A stretch of DNA of 52,779 nt, taken from assembly GCA_016936975.1 (NCBI GenBank), contig JAFGWU010000073.1, positions 1 through 52,779 on the forward strand, given 5' to 3'. The DNA comes from Bacteroidales bacterium. Its GTDB lineage: Bacteria > Bacteroidota > Bacteroidia > Bacteroidales > GCA-2748055. Numbering within the stretch: position 1 is the first letter of the stretch; every line of letters begins with the position of its first letter. The translations under genes and the position numbers were made by a program. Positions 24,844 to 33,113 of the stretch are shown in pieces. The notes beneath the pieces were generated by a model, which saw only the letters and a list, made by a program, of their open reading frames with translations, had not been told where the DNA came from and made no database searches.

Positions 24844-25404
24844 TCACCTGTCCGTTTTAAAAAAATCCCGGAGTTTATGAAGAGCGATTCCAATCTGATT
24901 TTCAACAGTACTTACAGTGATGTTTAATTTTTCGGATATTTCCTTATGGGAAAGACCTTGATTTCGGCTCAGGTAAAATATATACTGGCAGCGTTCGGGT
25001 AGACTTTCTATACCCCTTGAAATTTTTTTCTGAAGCTCCTCTGTATACAATTCCTGGAGAATACCGGGTTCGGAATAGGAGTCTTCCAAATAAATGTAAA
25101 TAGAATCAGTGGGTTTATGCCGGTATGAGAAACTGCTTAAATAATTAAGAGATTCATTGCAGACTGCTTTATAAAGGTAGGAAGACAAACTGCCTGTAAT
25201 ATTTATCGACTCCCTTCTTTCCCATATTCTCATAAAAACAGTGGATACAACCTCTTCAGCCACATGACGATCCCTGACATATTTTTGTGCGCAGAGGCAG
25301 AGTGCTTTGTAGTACTTATTAAATATATACTCAAATACATGCTTATTACCCGATTTGAGATCTTCTGCAAATGTCGACTCATCCAGCTTATTAGCATTCT
25401 TCAT
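24844..25404 (-). CDS. ECF sigma-70 factor (Bacteroides FecI-like family)
   Basis: A 186-residue RNA polymerase sigma factor. Region 2 is seen in VFEYIFNKYYKALCLCAQKYVRDRHVAEEVVSTVFMRIWERRES (about residues 23-66), and region 4 with its helix-turn-helix in LPERCQYIFYLSRNQGLSHKEISEKLNITVSTVENQIGIALHKLRDFF (about 135-182). The length fits the family that pairs with FecR and SusC in polysaccharide and nutrient loci. It is the first gene of the locus, has a well-formed promoter of its own (25471-25502), and would turn on the downstream SusCD and catabolic genes when FecR is relieved. Confidence 0.97.
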   Translation of the reverse strand: MKNANKLDESTFAEDLKSGNKHVFEYIFNKYYKALCLCAQKYVRDRHVAEEVVSTVFMRIWERRESINITGSLSSYLYKAVCNESLNYLSSFSYRHKPTDSIYIYLEDSYSEPGILQELYTEELQKKISRGIESLPERCQYIFYLSRNQGLSHKEISEKLNITVSTVENQIGIALHKLRDFFKTDR

Positions 25405-25470
25405 ACCGTTACCTGCAAAGCTTCTCCAATATAGCTATTTCCCGCATTCAACCTGATTAAACAACCCAAT

Positions 25471-25502
25471 CAAATTTATTTTAATTATAGGTTAAATGCA
25501 AA
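25471..25502 (-). promoter_or_regulatory. Bacteroidota housekeeping promoter of the ECF sigma gene
   Basis: On the minus strand TTTG (25499-25502) is followed by a 20-nt spacer and TAAATTTG (25471-25478), matching both -33 and -7 consensus boxes exactly. Transcription would start near 25464, giving a leader of about 60 nt before the ATG at 25404. Confidence 0.78.
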
Positions 25503-25534
25503 TGTCCTCGTGATGGGTACTACATAAAAATTCA

Positions 25535-25554
25535 CCCCGCCGCAAGCTACGGGG
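25535..25554 (-). terminator. Putative terminator downstream of the GH9 gene
   Basis: A short GC stem (CCCCG/CGGGG, 10-nt loop) is followed on the minus strand by TGAATTTTTATG. It separates the GH9 gene (ending 25627) from the promoter of the sigma gene. The stem is only 5 bp, so this is a moderate candidate. The rest of the gap (25555-25626) contains a loose inverted repeat AAGCGA...TCGCTT and no gene. Confidence 0.45.
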
Positions 25555-25626
25555 AACCGATGAGCCGAAAGCGAAGAGCTCAACGAAATTAATGCGCTCG
25601 CTTAGTTCAACCACGGCAGGGCAGGT

Positions 25627-27348
25627 TCACTGCAGATGCTCCAGCGCCCCCAGCACGAATACCAGCGGGGCGTTCCAGTTGATGCAGACCTCGTTCGAGG
25701 CGTAACTCCCCTCATGATCAATATAGGCCCTTGCCGGAAGGGTTGAGGGATAATCGGCCCCGCCCTGCCTCACGTTCATGCGATCCTGCATATGGTGGTT
25801 CGGCCCTCCTGCCACGAAACCGGGGAAGGGCTCATCCAGATCATCCGCCATCAACAGCCGGTGATGAAAATTCCGGGAATATTTCGCACCGTACCCTGAG
25901 ACAAAACTATAGCCGGTGGCGTTCCGGCCGAAAATGTAATCGGCAATACCGGCGGCGGCTTCAAGGTATTTGCTGTCACCGTTTACCCTGTAAGCAAACA
26001 GCAGGACCACCGCCGTGTTCAGCACATCGCTGTTCGATCCCCAGACAAAGCGGCTGACCGGGATCCCGTACGGACTGGACGCGGCAAGCCCCGCCAGCTC
26101 ATCCGCAAGCTTCAGAAGACCCTGTTCCAGAATTTCCCGGTCCTCCCCGGTGATCCGTTCACACATCAGCAATGAGTAATATCCGAGGTTGTCGACGGTG
26201 TTCCTCCAGCTCTCCTCCAGCCTGAACCGGATGTTCCCCAGATCACCCCTTATGGCATCGTAATAAGCCAGACTGCCGGTGGTACAGTATAACTCCGCCG
26301 CGGCCCAGAAGAACTCCTCGTCCAGGATACGGTCACCATACCCGCCGGTGTTCACACCCTCAGGATTTCTGAAATATTCCCCGGGATGCTCAACGGCCCA
26401 TTTATAAGCCTTCTCGGCTGCTGAAAGAGCCTGTTTTGAAAACCTGGGATCCACGTCCCGGTAAATCCGGGAAGCCTGTGCCATTATAGCGGCTAAATTG
26501 AGGGTCGCGGCCGTCGATTTTCCGATGAAAAAACGTTTCGAACGGGTTTCATGGGGCATGGTGACCCCGTCGAAAAGCAGGGGGGTGAGCTTATGGAACA
26601 CGCCGCCATCCTCATCCTGCATGGTCATTACCCAGTCGAGCTCGTACCGCATCTCATCCAGCAGGTCGCTGATCCCGTTGCCGCTCTCGGGGATGTCCAG
26701 CGATCCGTCGGCAAAAGCATCCGGGATCCATTCGTGCAGGTTGAGCATGGTCCCGACAGAGACACCGGCATTGACCACGTACTTGCCGTAATCCCCGGCA
26801 TCATACCACCCGCCGGGCGATGAACGGAACCCCCCGGAACGCCCGGTGGAGGGATGGTAATAACAGGTATCGTCGGGGTGCCCGGCCGGACGGCTGAATT
26901 TCCCCACGTATTCTTCCTCGATATCGATGCCCGTCCGCATGAAGTAGTAGCTCTTCAGTGCCGCACGGGCCGCCGAATGGTAGAGCGAATCCGATATGAC
27001 GAAGGGGTGGGACCTCCCCACTCCGGGTACATAGATGAAATAGGTCCCTTTCTTATGCAATTCCGAAAAATCTCCCGACATCAGGAACTCCCCGGAGGGT
27101 TCCCAGAAACCCTCCTGCTGAAGATCACCCCTGAAAGCAACCTTCCCGTTATTACCCACCACCCGGAACGCATCCGCAGCGGTATCATTCAGTGTGAATT
27201 GTTTTTCAAGCCCGGGATAAACTCCCAGCTGGTTGATCCGTATCGATTCAGAAAGTTCGGCTTCAGTGATTGCCTTGCGCTCCCTGCAGCCGGTTGCGAA
27301 GACTATTGTCACGATCAGTAAAAGAATGGTAATCCGGCAGGTTTTCAT
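25627..27348 (-). CDS. GH9 family endoglucanase-type lipoprotein
   Basis: A 573-residue exported glycoside hydrolase acting on beta-1,4-glucans or related glycans. The leader ends FATGC (Cys21), predicting lipid anchoring. An Ig-like CelD_N domain spans about 33-118 (IRINQLGVYPGLEKQF ... GTYFIYVPGVGRSHPFVI), and an (alpha/alpha)6-barrel catalytic domain covers about 122-570. The catalytic Asp pair is in GGWYDAGDYGKYV (D182, D185) and the acid Glu in ASNEVCINWNAPLV (E553). The second GH9 signature region (GRNATGYSFVSGYG ... HHR) is present. Base composition is much more GC-rich than the SusCD genes to its left. It has its own promoter at 27372-27403 and is probably a single-gene unit. Confidence 0.95.
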   Translation of the reverse strand: MKTCRITILLLIVTIVFATGCRERKAITEAELSESIRINQLGVYPGLEKQFTLNDTAADAFRVVGNNGKVAFRGDLQQEGFWEPSGEFLMSGDFSELHKKGTYFIYVPGVGRSHPFVISDSLYHSAARAALKSYYFMRTGIDIEEEYVGKFSRPAGHPDDTCYYHPSTGRSGGFRSSPGGWYDAGDYGKYVVNAGVSVGTMLNLHEWIPDAFADGSLDIPESGNGISDLLDEMRYELDWVMTMQDEDGGVFHKLTPLLFDGVTMPHETRSKRFFIGKSTAATLNLAAIMAQASRIYRDVDPRFSKQALSAAEKAYKWAVEHPGEYFRNPEGVNTGGYGDRILDEEFFWAAAELYCTTGSLAYYDAIRGDLGNIRFRLEESWRNTVDNLGYYSLLMCERITGEDREILEQGLLKLADELAGLAASSPYGIPVSRFVWGSNSDVLNTAVVLLFAYRVNGDSKYLEAAAGIADYIFGRNATGYSFVSGYGAKYSRNFHHRLLMADDLDEPFPGFVAGGPNHHMQDRMNVRQGGADYPSTLPARAYIDHEGSYASNEVCINWNAPLVFVLGALEHLQ

Positions 27349-27371
27349 TGTCAGGTGGTTTTAGATTTCAA

Positions 27372-27403
27372 CAAATATAAAAAACCCTTTCGCCCGATAC
27401 AAA
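27372..27403 (-). promoter_or_regulatory. Bacteroidota promoter of the GH9 gene
   Basis: On the minus strand TTTG (27400-27403), a 20-nt spacer and TATATTTG (27372-27379) match the Bacteroidota -33/-7 consensus fully. The predicted start is near 27365, leaving a very short leader before the ATG at 27348. Confidence 0.75.
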
Positions 27404-27534
27404 ACCGGAAATATTATTTTTTATGCAGAATACAGAAAATAAAAACCTCTTTTGTCTTTATATTCCGTGAACTTTTTGAATTTTTGTATGAATCATTGTA
27501 TAACCTCAATCAATATTTTGGAGGATCTGACAGC

Positions 27535-28725
27535 ATGAACATACCGGACAAAGAGACAGGCGTGGTGGCCTTCGGGATTAAAACGGGAATTATCACCGGC
27601 GATGACAACCTCCTCGGGGTGATAAAAAGAACGATCGCCAAACATCCTGACATGATCAGGGACGGTGATATCCTTTGCGTAACGGAATCAGTGGTTGCCA
27701 TCACCCAGCATAATATCGTGACGCTCGACCAGGTGGCCCGGGAGATCCGGTCGCGGCTGAACCTCGGGGAGCAGGCAACGCTCGGGGTGATCCACCCGAT
27801 CCTTTCAAGAAACCGCTTCTCCATGCTGCTGAAAGCAATGGCCAGAGCGGTCCGCGGAGGGAAGGTGATCATCCAGCTCAGGTTCCCGGCCGATGAGCAG
27901 GGAAACCCGGTCATTGCCAGGGAGACGCTGAAAAAGATCCATAAGGGCTGTGATGACATCATCACTACGGAAGAGATTGGAAATGACCGTCTGCTTCACC
28001 CGGAAACAGGAATGGACTATATCGATTACTATGAAAAGATTGTCACCGAAGCAGGTTCCAAAACAGAGATATACCTGTCCAATTCCGTGGAACACCTGAC
28101 AGACAGGAACCCTGATGCGATCATCGTCAGCAATGTGCACGAAAGGAATGAACTCCTTGAAGCCACCAGGGAAAAGGGATACCGCAATGTGATCACCCTG
28201 CAGGACATTTACTCGGATCCCGCAAAGGAAGCTTACTCAGCATACGGCCTGCTGGGATCGAATATCCTCGACCCGGTCAGGGAGCAGCTGAAACTGATGC
28301 CGAAAAATCCCGATGCGGTCTGTGAGGAGATCCGGAAGATGGTCTCGTCCGAATTCAAAAAGGATATCGAGGTGCTTATTTACGGTGACGGGGCCTATAA
28401 AGACCCCGAATCGGGCATCTTTGAGCTTGCCGACCCGGTATCGTGTTTCGGCTGTACACGGGGCATAAAGAACAGGAACAGGATTGGCGTGAAGACCAAA
28501 TACCTGATGCAGACCATGTACAACGAAGGCAGGTCGAAGGAGGAAATAGCCCGGTTCATTGAGCTGGAACGCGAAAAATTCCTTGAAAAACAGGAAAAGC
28601 AGGAATTTAACGCCCAGGGGACCACCCCGAGGAAGATCGAGAACCTGGTTTCTTCCCTTGCCGACCTGGTATCGGGAAGCGGGGATGCCAATACCCCGCT
28701 TGTTGCAGTGCGCGGGTTTATATAA
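27535..28725 (+). CDS. CofE-like protein (F420-0:gamma-glutamyl ligase family)
   Basis: A 396-residue cytoplasmic protein. I chose the ATG at 27535, preceded by GGAGG at 27520-27524; a longer frame upstream to 27355 would add 60 low-complexity residues. The N-terminal part matches the F420_ligase fold: KTGIITGDDNLLGVIKRTI, RDGDILCVTESVVAITQ, then RFSMLLKAMARAVRGGKVIIQ. CofE adds gamma-linked glutamates to coenzyme F420-0 in archaea and actinobacteria. Bacteroidota are not known to make F420, so the substrate is probably different. The C-terminal half carries an SCFGCTRG cysteine pair and a charged helix (KEEIARFIELEREKFLEKQEKQE). No F420-biosynthesis partner is nearby. It is divergent from the GH9 gene across a 186-bp gap. 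Confidence 0.82.
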   Translation: MNIPDKETGVVAFGIKTGIITGDDNLLGVIKRTIAKHPDMIRDGDILCVTESVVAITQHNIVTLDQVAREIRSRLNLGEQATLGVIHPILSRNRFSMLLKAMARAVRGGKVIIQLRFPADEQGNPVIARETLKKIHKGCDDIITTEEIGNDRLLHPETGMDYIDYYEKIVTEAGSKTEIYLSNSVEHLTDRNPDAIIVSNVHERNELLEATREKGYRNVITLQDIYSDPAKEAYSAYGLLGSNILDPVREQLKLMPKNPDAVCEEIRKMVSSEFKKDIEVLIYGDGAYKDPESGIFELADPVSCFGCTRGIKNRNRIGVKTKYLMQTMYNEGRSKEEIARFIELEREKFLEKQEKQEFNAQGTTPRKIENLVSSLADLVSGSGDANTPLVAVRGFI

Positions 28726-28875
28726 TCTCCCGCCCGGACCAGCTACCGACCACCCTCTCTTACCATGGCACCGCATTCTTCCATTGAATTGCCGGGAGAT
28801 TTTCTTTCCCGGGCTATTGACAATCACCCCGTAGTTTCATAATTTTAACTGACTGTATACAGATTGGGTTTGTAC

Positions 28876-28898
28876 GGTTACGGCAGAGGCCCGTAACC
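28876..28898. repeat. 8-bp perfect inverted repeat in 5' leader
   Basis: GGTTACGG and CCGTAACC flank a 7-nt loop, 31 nt before the ATG of the gene at 28929. No T-run follows in either direction, so it is not a standard terminator. It may be an operator or a leader hairpin. The gap 28726-28928 otherwise holds only a weak CCGGGA/TCCCGG stem near 28795, a possible end signal for the CofE-like gene. Confidence 0.5.
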
Positions 28899-28928
28899 TG
28901 AAACGCCTGAATTATACCTACACCAGCC

Positions 28929-30185
28929 ATGAAACACAACTTCTTCATCCCTGCAATTGCCTTCATCATCCTGCTGCCGTTTACCCTTTCCGGTCAGCCC
29001 GCCTGGCAGGCACAGACCAGTCCCGTTCAGGAGGACCTGGTTACCGTATCCTTTGCAAGCACCACCTCCGGGTGGGCCGCTTCCGCAACCGGGACCATCA
29101 TCCATACATCCGACGGCGGGAAGAGCTGGACCGTACAGCATACCCAAACCGATTACTATCCTGAGAAACTCTTTTTCACAGATACCCTGACGGGATGGAT
29201 GGTCGGGAACACAGCCGACAAATACACTACCGACAGGGCCCTGGTCTTCAAAACCGAAGATGGGGGTGCCAGCTGGAAGCTGGTATTAACCGCAATGGGA
29301 GCAAAGCTCTATGACATCTTTTTCGTGAACGACACCATGGGGTGGACCGTTGGCTATTACCTCCTTGAAGGGGACACGATCGGGTTGCGCCTGCACACCA
29401 CCAACAGCGGCAAGGAGTGGAAGGTACAGGATGTCGGCATCAGCGTGGCCACCATTTACTCCAGCATCCATTTCAGGGATACCAACATCGGGGATCTCTG
29501 CGGCCCGGGACCGGTACTGATGCATACCAATACTGGTGGAAGGACCTCTCCGGGATGGGCCCTGAATATTATCAGGATCAGTCAGCCCGTTTACGACCTG
29601 GTGAATGCAGGGGATGTTTACGGATGCATGGTAGGGGAGGAAGGCAAAATCATCTTCACAAAGGATAAATGGGTCCAGTTCGCAGTGGATTACAATTACC
29701 CCGACGGAGATACATTATGGTCGGTCGATGCCATTGACACCCCTGCGTTCTGGATCGTCGGGGAGGCCGGGACGATCATTTTCGGAGGTGTCAGCGCTAT
29801 TTTCGGCCTGCAGATTCAGGACCAGTCCCTGGACATCCCTCAAAACCTGTATGAGGTGGACGCCCTGGATGATTCCCATGTATGGGCCGTGGGCCAGGCG
29901 GGGACCATCCTCCATTTCGGGCAGGAAGGCGGTTCCGGCACCCCGGTTGTCAGGACAGAAGCGTTCACCTTCTTCCCGAACCCGGCATCCGGACAGGTCC
30001 TGCTGAACAGGCACTCTGTGGAAGCCGGACAGGCCCATATCTTTAACCTGCAGGGAAAAATGGTACGTTCCATTGCATTGCCGGCCGGGCAGACACAGGT
30101 AATCCTCTCCCTCGAAGGAGTGGCACCGGGCCATTATATCGTTCAGTCGGATGGCGAAAGAAAAATGCTGGTGATCATCCGCTGA
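28929..30185 (+). CDS. YCF48/BNR-type beta-propeller protein with T9SS sorting domain
   Basis: A 418-residue exported protein. A signal peptide (about 1-22, ending TLSGQ) is followed by repeated blades of the form GWAASATGTIIHTSDGGKSWT, GWMVGN...VFKTEDGGASWK, GWTVGYY...LHTTNSGKEWK and VWAVGQAGTILHFG. These are the GxxG...TxDGGxSW pattern of YCF48/BNR propellers (about residues 25-330). The C-terminal 75 residues (FFPNPASGQVLL ... GHYIVQSDGERKMLVII) are a T9SS type-A sorting domain. It is therefore exported across the outer membrane and probably displayed on the surface. Function is unknown; propellers of this type often act as binding scaffolds. A long octamer array begins 10 nt after its stop codon. 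Confidence 0.88.
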   Translation: MKHNFFIPAIAFIILLPFTLSGQPAWQAQTSPVQEDLVTVSFASTTSGWAASATGTIIHTSDGGKSWTVQHTQTDYYPEKLFFTDTLTGWMVGNTADKYTTDRALVFKTEDGGASWKLVLTAMGAKLYDIFFVNDTMGWTVGYYLLEGDTIGLRLHTTNSGKEWKVQDVGISVATIYSSIHFRDTNIGDLCGPGPVLMHTNTGGRTSPGWALNIIRISQPVYDLVNAGDVYGCMVGEEGKIIFTKDKWVQFAVDYNYPDGDTLWSVDAIDTPAFWIVGEAGTIIFGGVSAIFGLQIQDQSLDIPQNLYEVDALDDSHVWAVGQAGTILHFGQEGGSGTPVVRTEAFTFFPNPASGQVLLNRHSVEAGQAHIFNLQGKMVRSIALPAGQTQVILSLEGVAPGHYIVQSDGERKMLVIIR

Positions 30186-30194
30186 TCCGGCAGT

Positions 30195-30505
30195 CATTCG
30201 CCCATTCGCCCATTCGCCCATTCGCCCATTCGCCCATTCGCCCATTCGCCTATTCGCCCATTCGCCTATTCGCCCATTCGCCTATTCGCCTATTCGCCTA
30301 TTCGCCCATTCGCCTATTCGCCCATTCGCCCATTCGCCTATTCGCCTATTCGCCTATTCGCCCATTCGCCTATTCGCCTATTCGCCTATTCGCCCATTCG
30401 CCCATTCGCCTATTCGCCCATTCGCCCATTCGCCCATTCGCCCATTCGCCCATTCGCCTATTCGCCTATTCGCCTATTGCCCTATTTGCTTACTCGCTCA
30501 CTCGC
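30195..30505. repeat. 8-bp tandem array, unit YATTCGCC, about 36 copies plus decayed tail
   Basis: From 30195 to 30474 there are 35 uninterrupted octamers that differ only at the first base. By hand the C/T order is seven C, then T C T C T T T C T C C T T T C T T T C C T C C C C C T T. From 30475 the units decay (TACTCGCT, CACTCGCT) and run into the stop codon of the minus-strand aldo/keto reductase at 30506. The array fills the whole 320-bp gap between two convergent genes. The ORF read through it (GEWANGRM repeats) is not credible as a gene. Confidence 0.97.
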
Positions 30506-31468
30506 TCACTCCCCCATCGGATACCGGAACAAAGGCGCCGTTTCCATCCCTTCCCTCTTCATGGCCATAATCTCATCGGGGTCCATCTCCTTAAAATCCA
30601 CAGCCAGGCGGAGTGCCATGGCAAAGAGATCCTCATTTCCGGGCGGCACGGCCGCGGTCACCGGGTGTGAGAGCGTGAACCGCAGTCCTTTGCGGGCCTC
30701 TTCTTCTTCGCTCAATGGTTTATACCACACCTTGGAGATGTTCCGCTCCTCCCCTTCCCGCCAGGGGCGGTGGGCCATTGCCTTCAGGGCCAGGATGCCC
30801 ATCTCTTTCTTATGGGCGGTATCCATCACCTGCGGTCCGAAATTGCCGGCGGTCCAGCAGGCGAAGTTAAACGGGAAGAGGATGGTATCGAAATCAAAAC
30901 GGTCCATCAGGGCGAGCGCCGCCTCCACCGAGTGGGCGGAGAATCCCAGGAACCGCACCTTCCCCTCACTGCGCGCTTCCAGGAAGGTCTCCATGGCCCC
31001 TCCTTTTGAGAAGATCCGGTCGACATCTGCCAGCTCCCGCACGGCATGCAGCTGGTAGAGATCGAAATGATCGGTCTGCAGATTCTTCAGCGACTGCTCC
31101 AGCTCCATCCTCGCCCCTTCCCGGTCGCGCTTATTCGTTTTGCAGGCAAGGAACACCTTTTTCCGGTAAGGCTTCAGGGCCGGACCAAGCATCAGCTCGG
31201 CATTGCCGTATGAGGGCGCCACATCAAAGTAGTTCACGCCGAAATTGATGGCTTCATCCACCCTGGCCGATGCCTGCTCCGGGGTGGCATTCATCACCAC
31301 GATCCCCCCGAACCCGATGATGGAGAGCTTTTCGCCGGTCCTGCCGAGCGACCGTTTTTCAAGCTTCCCCCTGCAGGTTTCCCTGACCATGGAGGACAAC
31401 TGCGCGGGGAACAGGCTGATCATCGACATGGAGATCGCCGAGGTTTCAAGGAATGTTCTTCGTTTCAT
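30506..31468 (-). CDS. Aldo/keto reductase with Tat-like leader
   Basis: A 320-residue NAD(P)H-dependent oxidoreductase. The N terminus MKRRTFLETSAISMSMISLFPAQ fits a twin-arginine export signal (RRTFLE followed by a hydrophobic stretch), placing it in the periplasm or as a membrane-tethered enzyme. The AKR tetrad is present: Asp82 and Tyr87 in FDVAPSYGNAE, Lys110 in ACKTNK and His141 in YQLHAV. The start of the family fold, RSLGRTGEKLSIIGFGG, follows at about 39-55. The C-terminal third is shorter than in classical members, and no extra metal-binding motif is seen. Its last codons and stop lie in the decayed octamer array, so the gene end may have been reset by the repeat. The physiological substrate is unknown. 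Confidence 0.9.
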   Translation of the reverse strand: MKRRTFLETSAISMSMISLFPAQLSSMVRETCRGKLEKRSLGRTGEKLSIIGFGGIVVMNATPEQASARVDEAINFGVNYFDVAPSYGNAELMLGPALKPYRKKVFLACKTNKRDREGARMELEQSLKNLQTDHFDLYQLHAVRELADVDRIFSKGGAMETFLEARSEGKVRFLGFSAHSVEAALALMDRFDFDTILFPFNFACWTAGNFGPQVMDTAHKKEMGILALKAMAHRPWREGEERNISKVWYKPLSEEEEARKGLRFTLSHPVTAAVPPGNEDLFAMALRLAVDFKEMDPDEIMAMKREGMETAPLFRYPMGE

Positions 31469-31534
31469 GACTATATGGTTAAAGGTGTAAGAATTTTATG
31501 TAAGATAGTAAATGAAAAAGATGGATGCAAATGG

Positions 31535-31605
31535 CCCTCCTTCGTCCCGAGTCACTCGGGACTTCGGAGGGTGAAAGTGAGTGAGCGATCGCTTAATCGC
31601 TTTCA
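31535..31605. repeat. Two adjacent hairpins between divergent genes
   Basis: The first is a perfect 8-bp stem GTCCCGAG / CTCGGGAC with a 3-nt loop (31544-31562), extended by CCCTCC and GGAGGG (31535-31571). The second pairs GTGAAAG with CTTTCAC and AGCGAT with ATCGCT (about 31570-31605). Neither has a clear T-run. The gap 31469-31659 separates the aldo/keto reductase and serpin genes, which diverge, so these could be regulatory or mobile palindromic remnants. Confidence 0.6.
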
Positions 31606-31659
31606 CGCAACCCGCATGCCACATTAAACGTCTTTATATTAAACAACAAAACCAGGATC

Positions 31660-32904
31660 ATGAAGACGAATATGATATTAGCAGCAGCGTCTATGTCAGC
31701 CCTGTTGATAATGACGGACTGCGAGGAGCTGCCACCGGCTGATGAACAGCCGAACCAGATCACCCTTAACAAAAAAGCCGCTGAGATTGTCGAGGCCGAC
31801 CAGCAGTTTGCATTCGAGATATTCCGGGAGGTATACGGATTAACTGACCAGGAGAACATCATGATCTCCCCGCTCAGTATCTCATACGCCCTGGGGATGA
31901 CCTACAACGGTGCCGCAGGAACCACGCTCGAAGCGTTCGACAGCGTGCTCCATTTCGACGGGCTCACCAATACGGAGGTGAACGAAAGCTATAAGGACCT
32001 GATGGACCAGCTGGTCACGCTCGATGAGAAGGTGGAATTTTGCATTGCGAATAGCATCTGGTACCGGGAGGGTTACACCTGCGAAGAGGATTTCCTTAAT
32101 ATTAATAAAACGTACTTTGATGCGGCGGTGGAGGCCCTCGACTTCAGCGATCCTGCGGCGGTCGATATCATCAACAACTGGATCGCGGAGAAAACCAACG
32201 ATAAAATAGAGAACATGCTCAACGTCATTCCGGCCGATGCCTTCATGTACCTGGTCAATGCCATCTACTTCAACGGGAAATGGCGCTACCAGTTCGACCC
32301 TGAAGAGACGATTGAAAAAAACTTCTTCCTGGAGGGAGGGGAGATCCATCAGGCCGACTTCATGCGGATCAACGGCGGGTTTAACTACACCAGCCATGAT
32401 AAATTCACGGCTGTTGAACTGCCCTATGGCGACAGCACCTTCAGCATGGTGCTGATGCTCCCCGGCAGCAATGTCACGGTCGGTGAACTCGTGACGGAGA
32501 TGGACGCTGCAGCATGGGAAAGCTGGTTCACAGGCTCCGCCATGACCAATGTACAGGTTGAACTGCCGAAGTTCACGTTCGGGTTCAAGGAACTGCTGAA
32601 CGAACCGCTGACCGATCTCGGACTGGGAGAGGCATTTGGTCCCTGTGCCAACTTCTCGAAGATCCGTCCGGAAAATGACCTGTTTATCTCCAGGGTGATC
32701 CACCAGTCGTTCATCGATGTGCAGGAGGAGGGCACCGAGGCAGCGGCCGCCACCATCGTGGAAATGAGTTTTACCTCCATCGATGATCCCATTCCCGTGA
32801 TGTTCATCGCCGACCGGCCGTTCCTCTTCGTTATCAGGGAGAACTCCACCGGGGTCATTGCGTTCATGGGGAAGGTAGGGAAGCCGGAGTACAGTAAGCA
32901 GTAG
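31660..32904 (+). CDS. Serpin (serine protease inhibitor), exported
   Basis: A 414-residue suicide inhibitor of proteases. The leader carries a hydrophobic stretch followed by TDCEEL, so it may be a lipoprotein (Cys21), though Asp before the Cys is unusual. The fold markers are present: MISPLSISYALGMTYNGAAGTT, NAIYFNGKWRYQF, VELPYGDSTFSMVLMLPG, ELPKFTFGF and RPFLFVIRENSTGVIAFMGKV. The reactive-centre loop (about residues 351-378) has the small-residue hinge EEGTEAAAAT needed for inhibition, followed by IVEMSFTSIDD. By alignment to alpha-1-antitrypsin, P1-P1' would fall near Thr-Ser, or the Phe just before it. The loop is a few residues longer than usual, so this is approximate. The last codons and the stop are formed by a CAGTAAG heptamer array. 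Confidence 0.95.
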   Translation: MKTNMILAAASMSALLIMTDCEELPPADEQPNQITLNKKAAEIVEADQQFAFEIFREVYGLTDQENIMISPLSISYALGMTYNGAAGTTLEAFDSVLHFDGLTNTEVNESYKDLMDQLVTLDEKVEFCIANSIWYREGYTCEEDFLNINKTYFDAAVEALDFSDPAAVDIINNWIAEKTNDKIENMLNVIPADAFMYLVNAIYFNGKWRYQFDPEETIEKNFFLEGGEIHQADFMRINGGFNYTSHDKFTAVELPYGDSTFSMVLMLPGSNVTVGELVTEMDAAAWESWFTGSAMTNVQVELPKFTFGFKELLNEPLTDLGLGEAFGPCANFSKIRPENDLFISRVIHQSFIDVQEEGTEAAAATIVEMSFTSIDDPIPVMFIADRPFLFVIRENSTGVIAFMGKVGKPEYSKQ

Positions 32905-32947
32905 GCAGTATGCAGTAAGCAGTAAGCAGTAAGCAGTAAGCAGTGAG
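32892..32947. repeat. 7-bp tandem array, unit CAGTAAG, 8 copies
   Basis: Eight in-register heptamers (variants CAGTAGG, CAGTATG, CAGTGAG) start inside the serpin gene and supply its final codons (Ser-Lys-Gln) and TAG stop at 32902-32904, then continue for 43 nt. The gap 32905-33098 lies between convergent genes and also contains the next array. Confidence 0.95.
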
Positions 32948-32991
32948 ATTAACGGTTTAGCACAGTTATCTTATCTAAATGAAAAATCAAG

Positions 32992-33061
32992 ACCGGGAAC
33001 CGGGAACCGGAAACCGGGAACCGGAAACCGGGAACCGGGAACCCTGAACCGGGAACCGGGA
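32992..33061. repeat. 7-bp tandem array, unit ACCGGGA/ACCGGAA, 10 copies
   Basis: Ten in-register heptamers, alternating G and A at the sixth base and with one CCCTGA variant. It sits 38 nt before the stop of the minus-strand 1293-aa gene. The same heptamer recurs at 44273-44314. Confidence 0.95.
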
Positions 33062-33086
33062 ACCAATTTCCAAGGAATATCTATGA

Positions 33087-33113
33087 CTTGATCAATGGTT
33101 ATTGGGTGTTGAA
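33087..33113. repeat. 26-bp dispersed 3'-end element, copy 1
   Basis: Matches 37149-37174 at 23 of 26 positions; both end in TATTGGGTGTTGA. This copy overlaps the stop codon (33099-33101) and last codons of the 1293-aa T9SS gene. Confidence 0.75.

Noticed and set aside
27355..27534. 60-residue N-terminal extension of the CofE-like protein
   Set aside because: The extension is AT-rich and unlike the family, covers the divergent promoter region, and a good GGAGG site precedes the ATG at 27535.
29715..30245. ORF encoding GEWANGRM repeats on the minus strand
   Set aside because: It is the octamer array read as protein and then runs antisense through the well-supported T9SS gene at 28929-30185.
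30195..30505. Possible CRISPR array
   Set aside because: The units are 8 bp, directly adjacent, with no unique spacers and no cas genes anywhere in the window.
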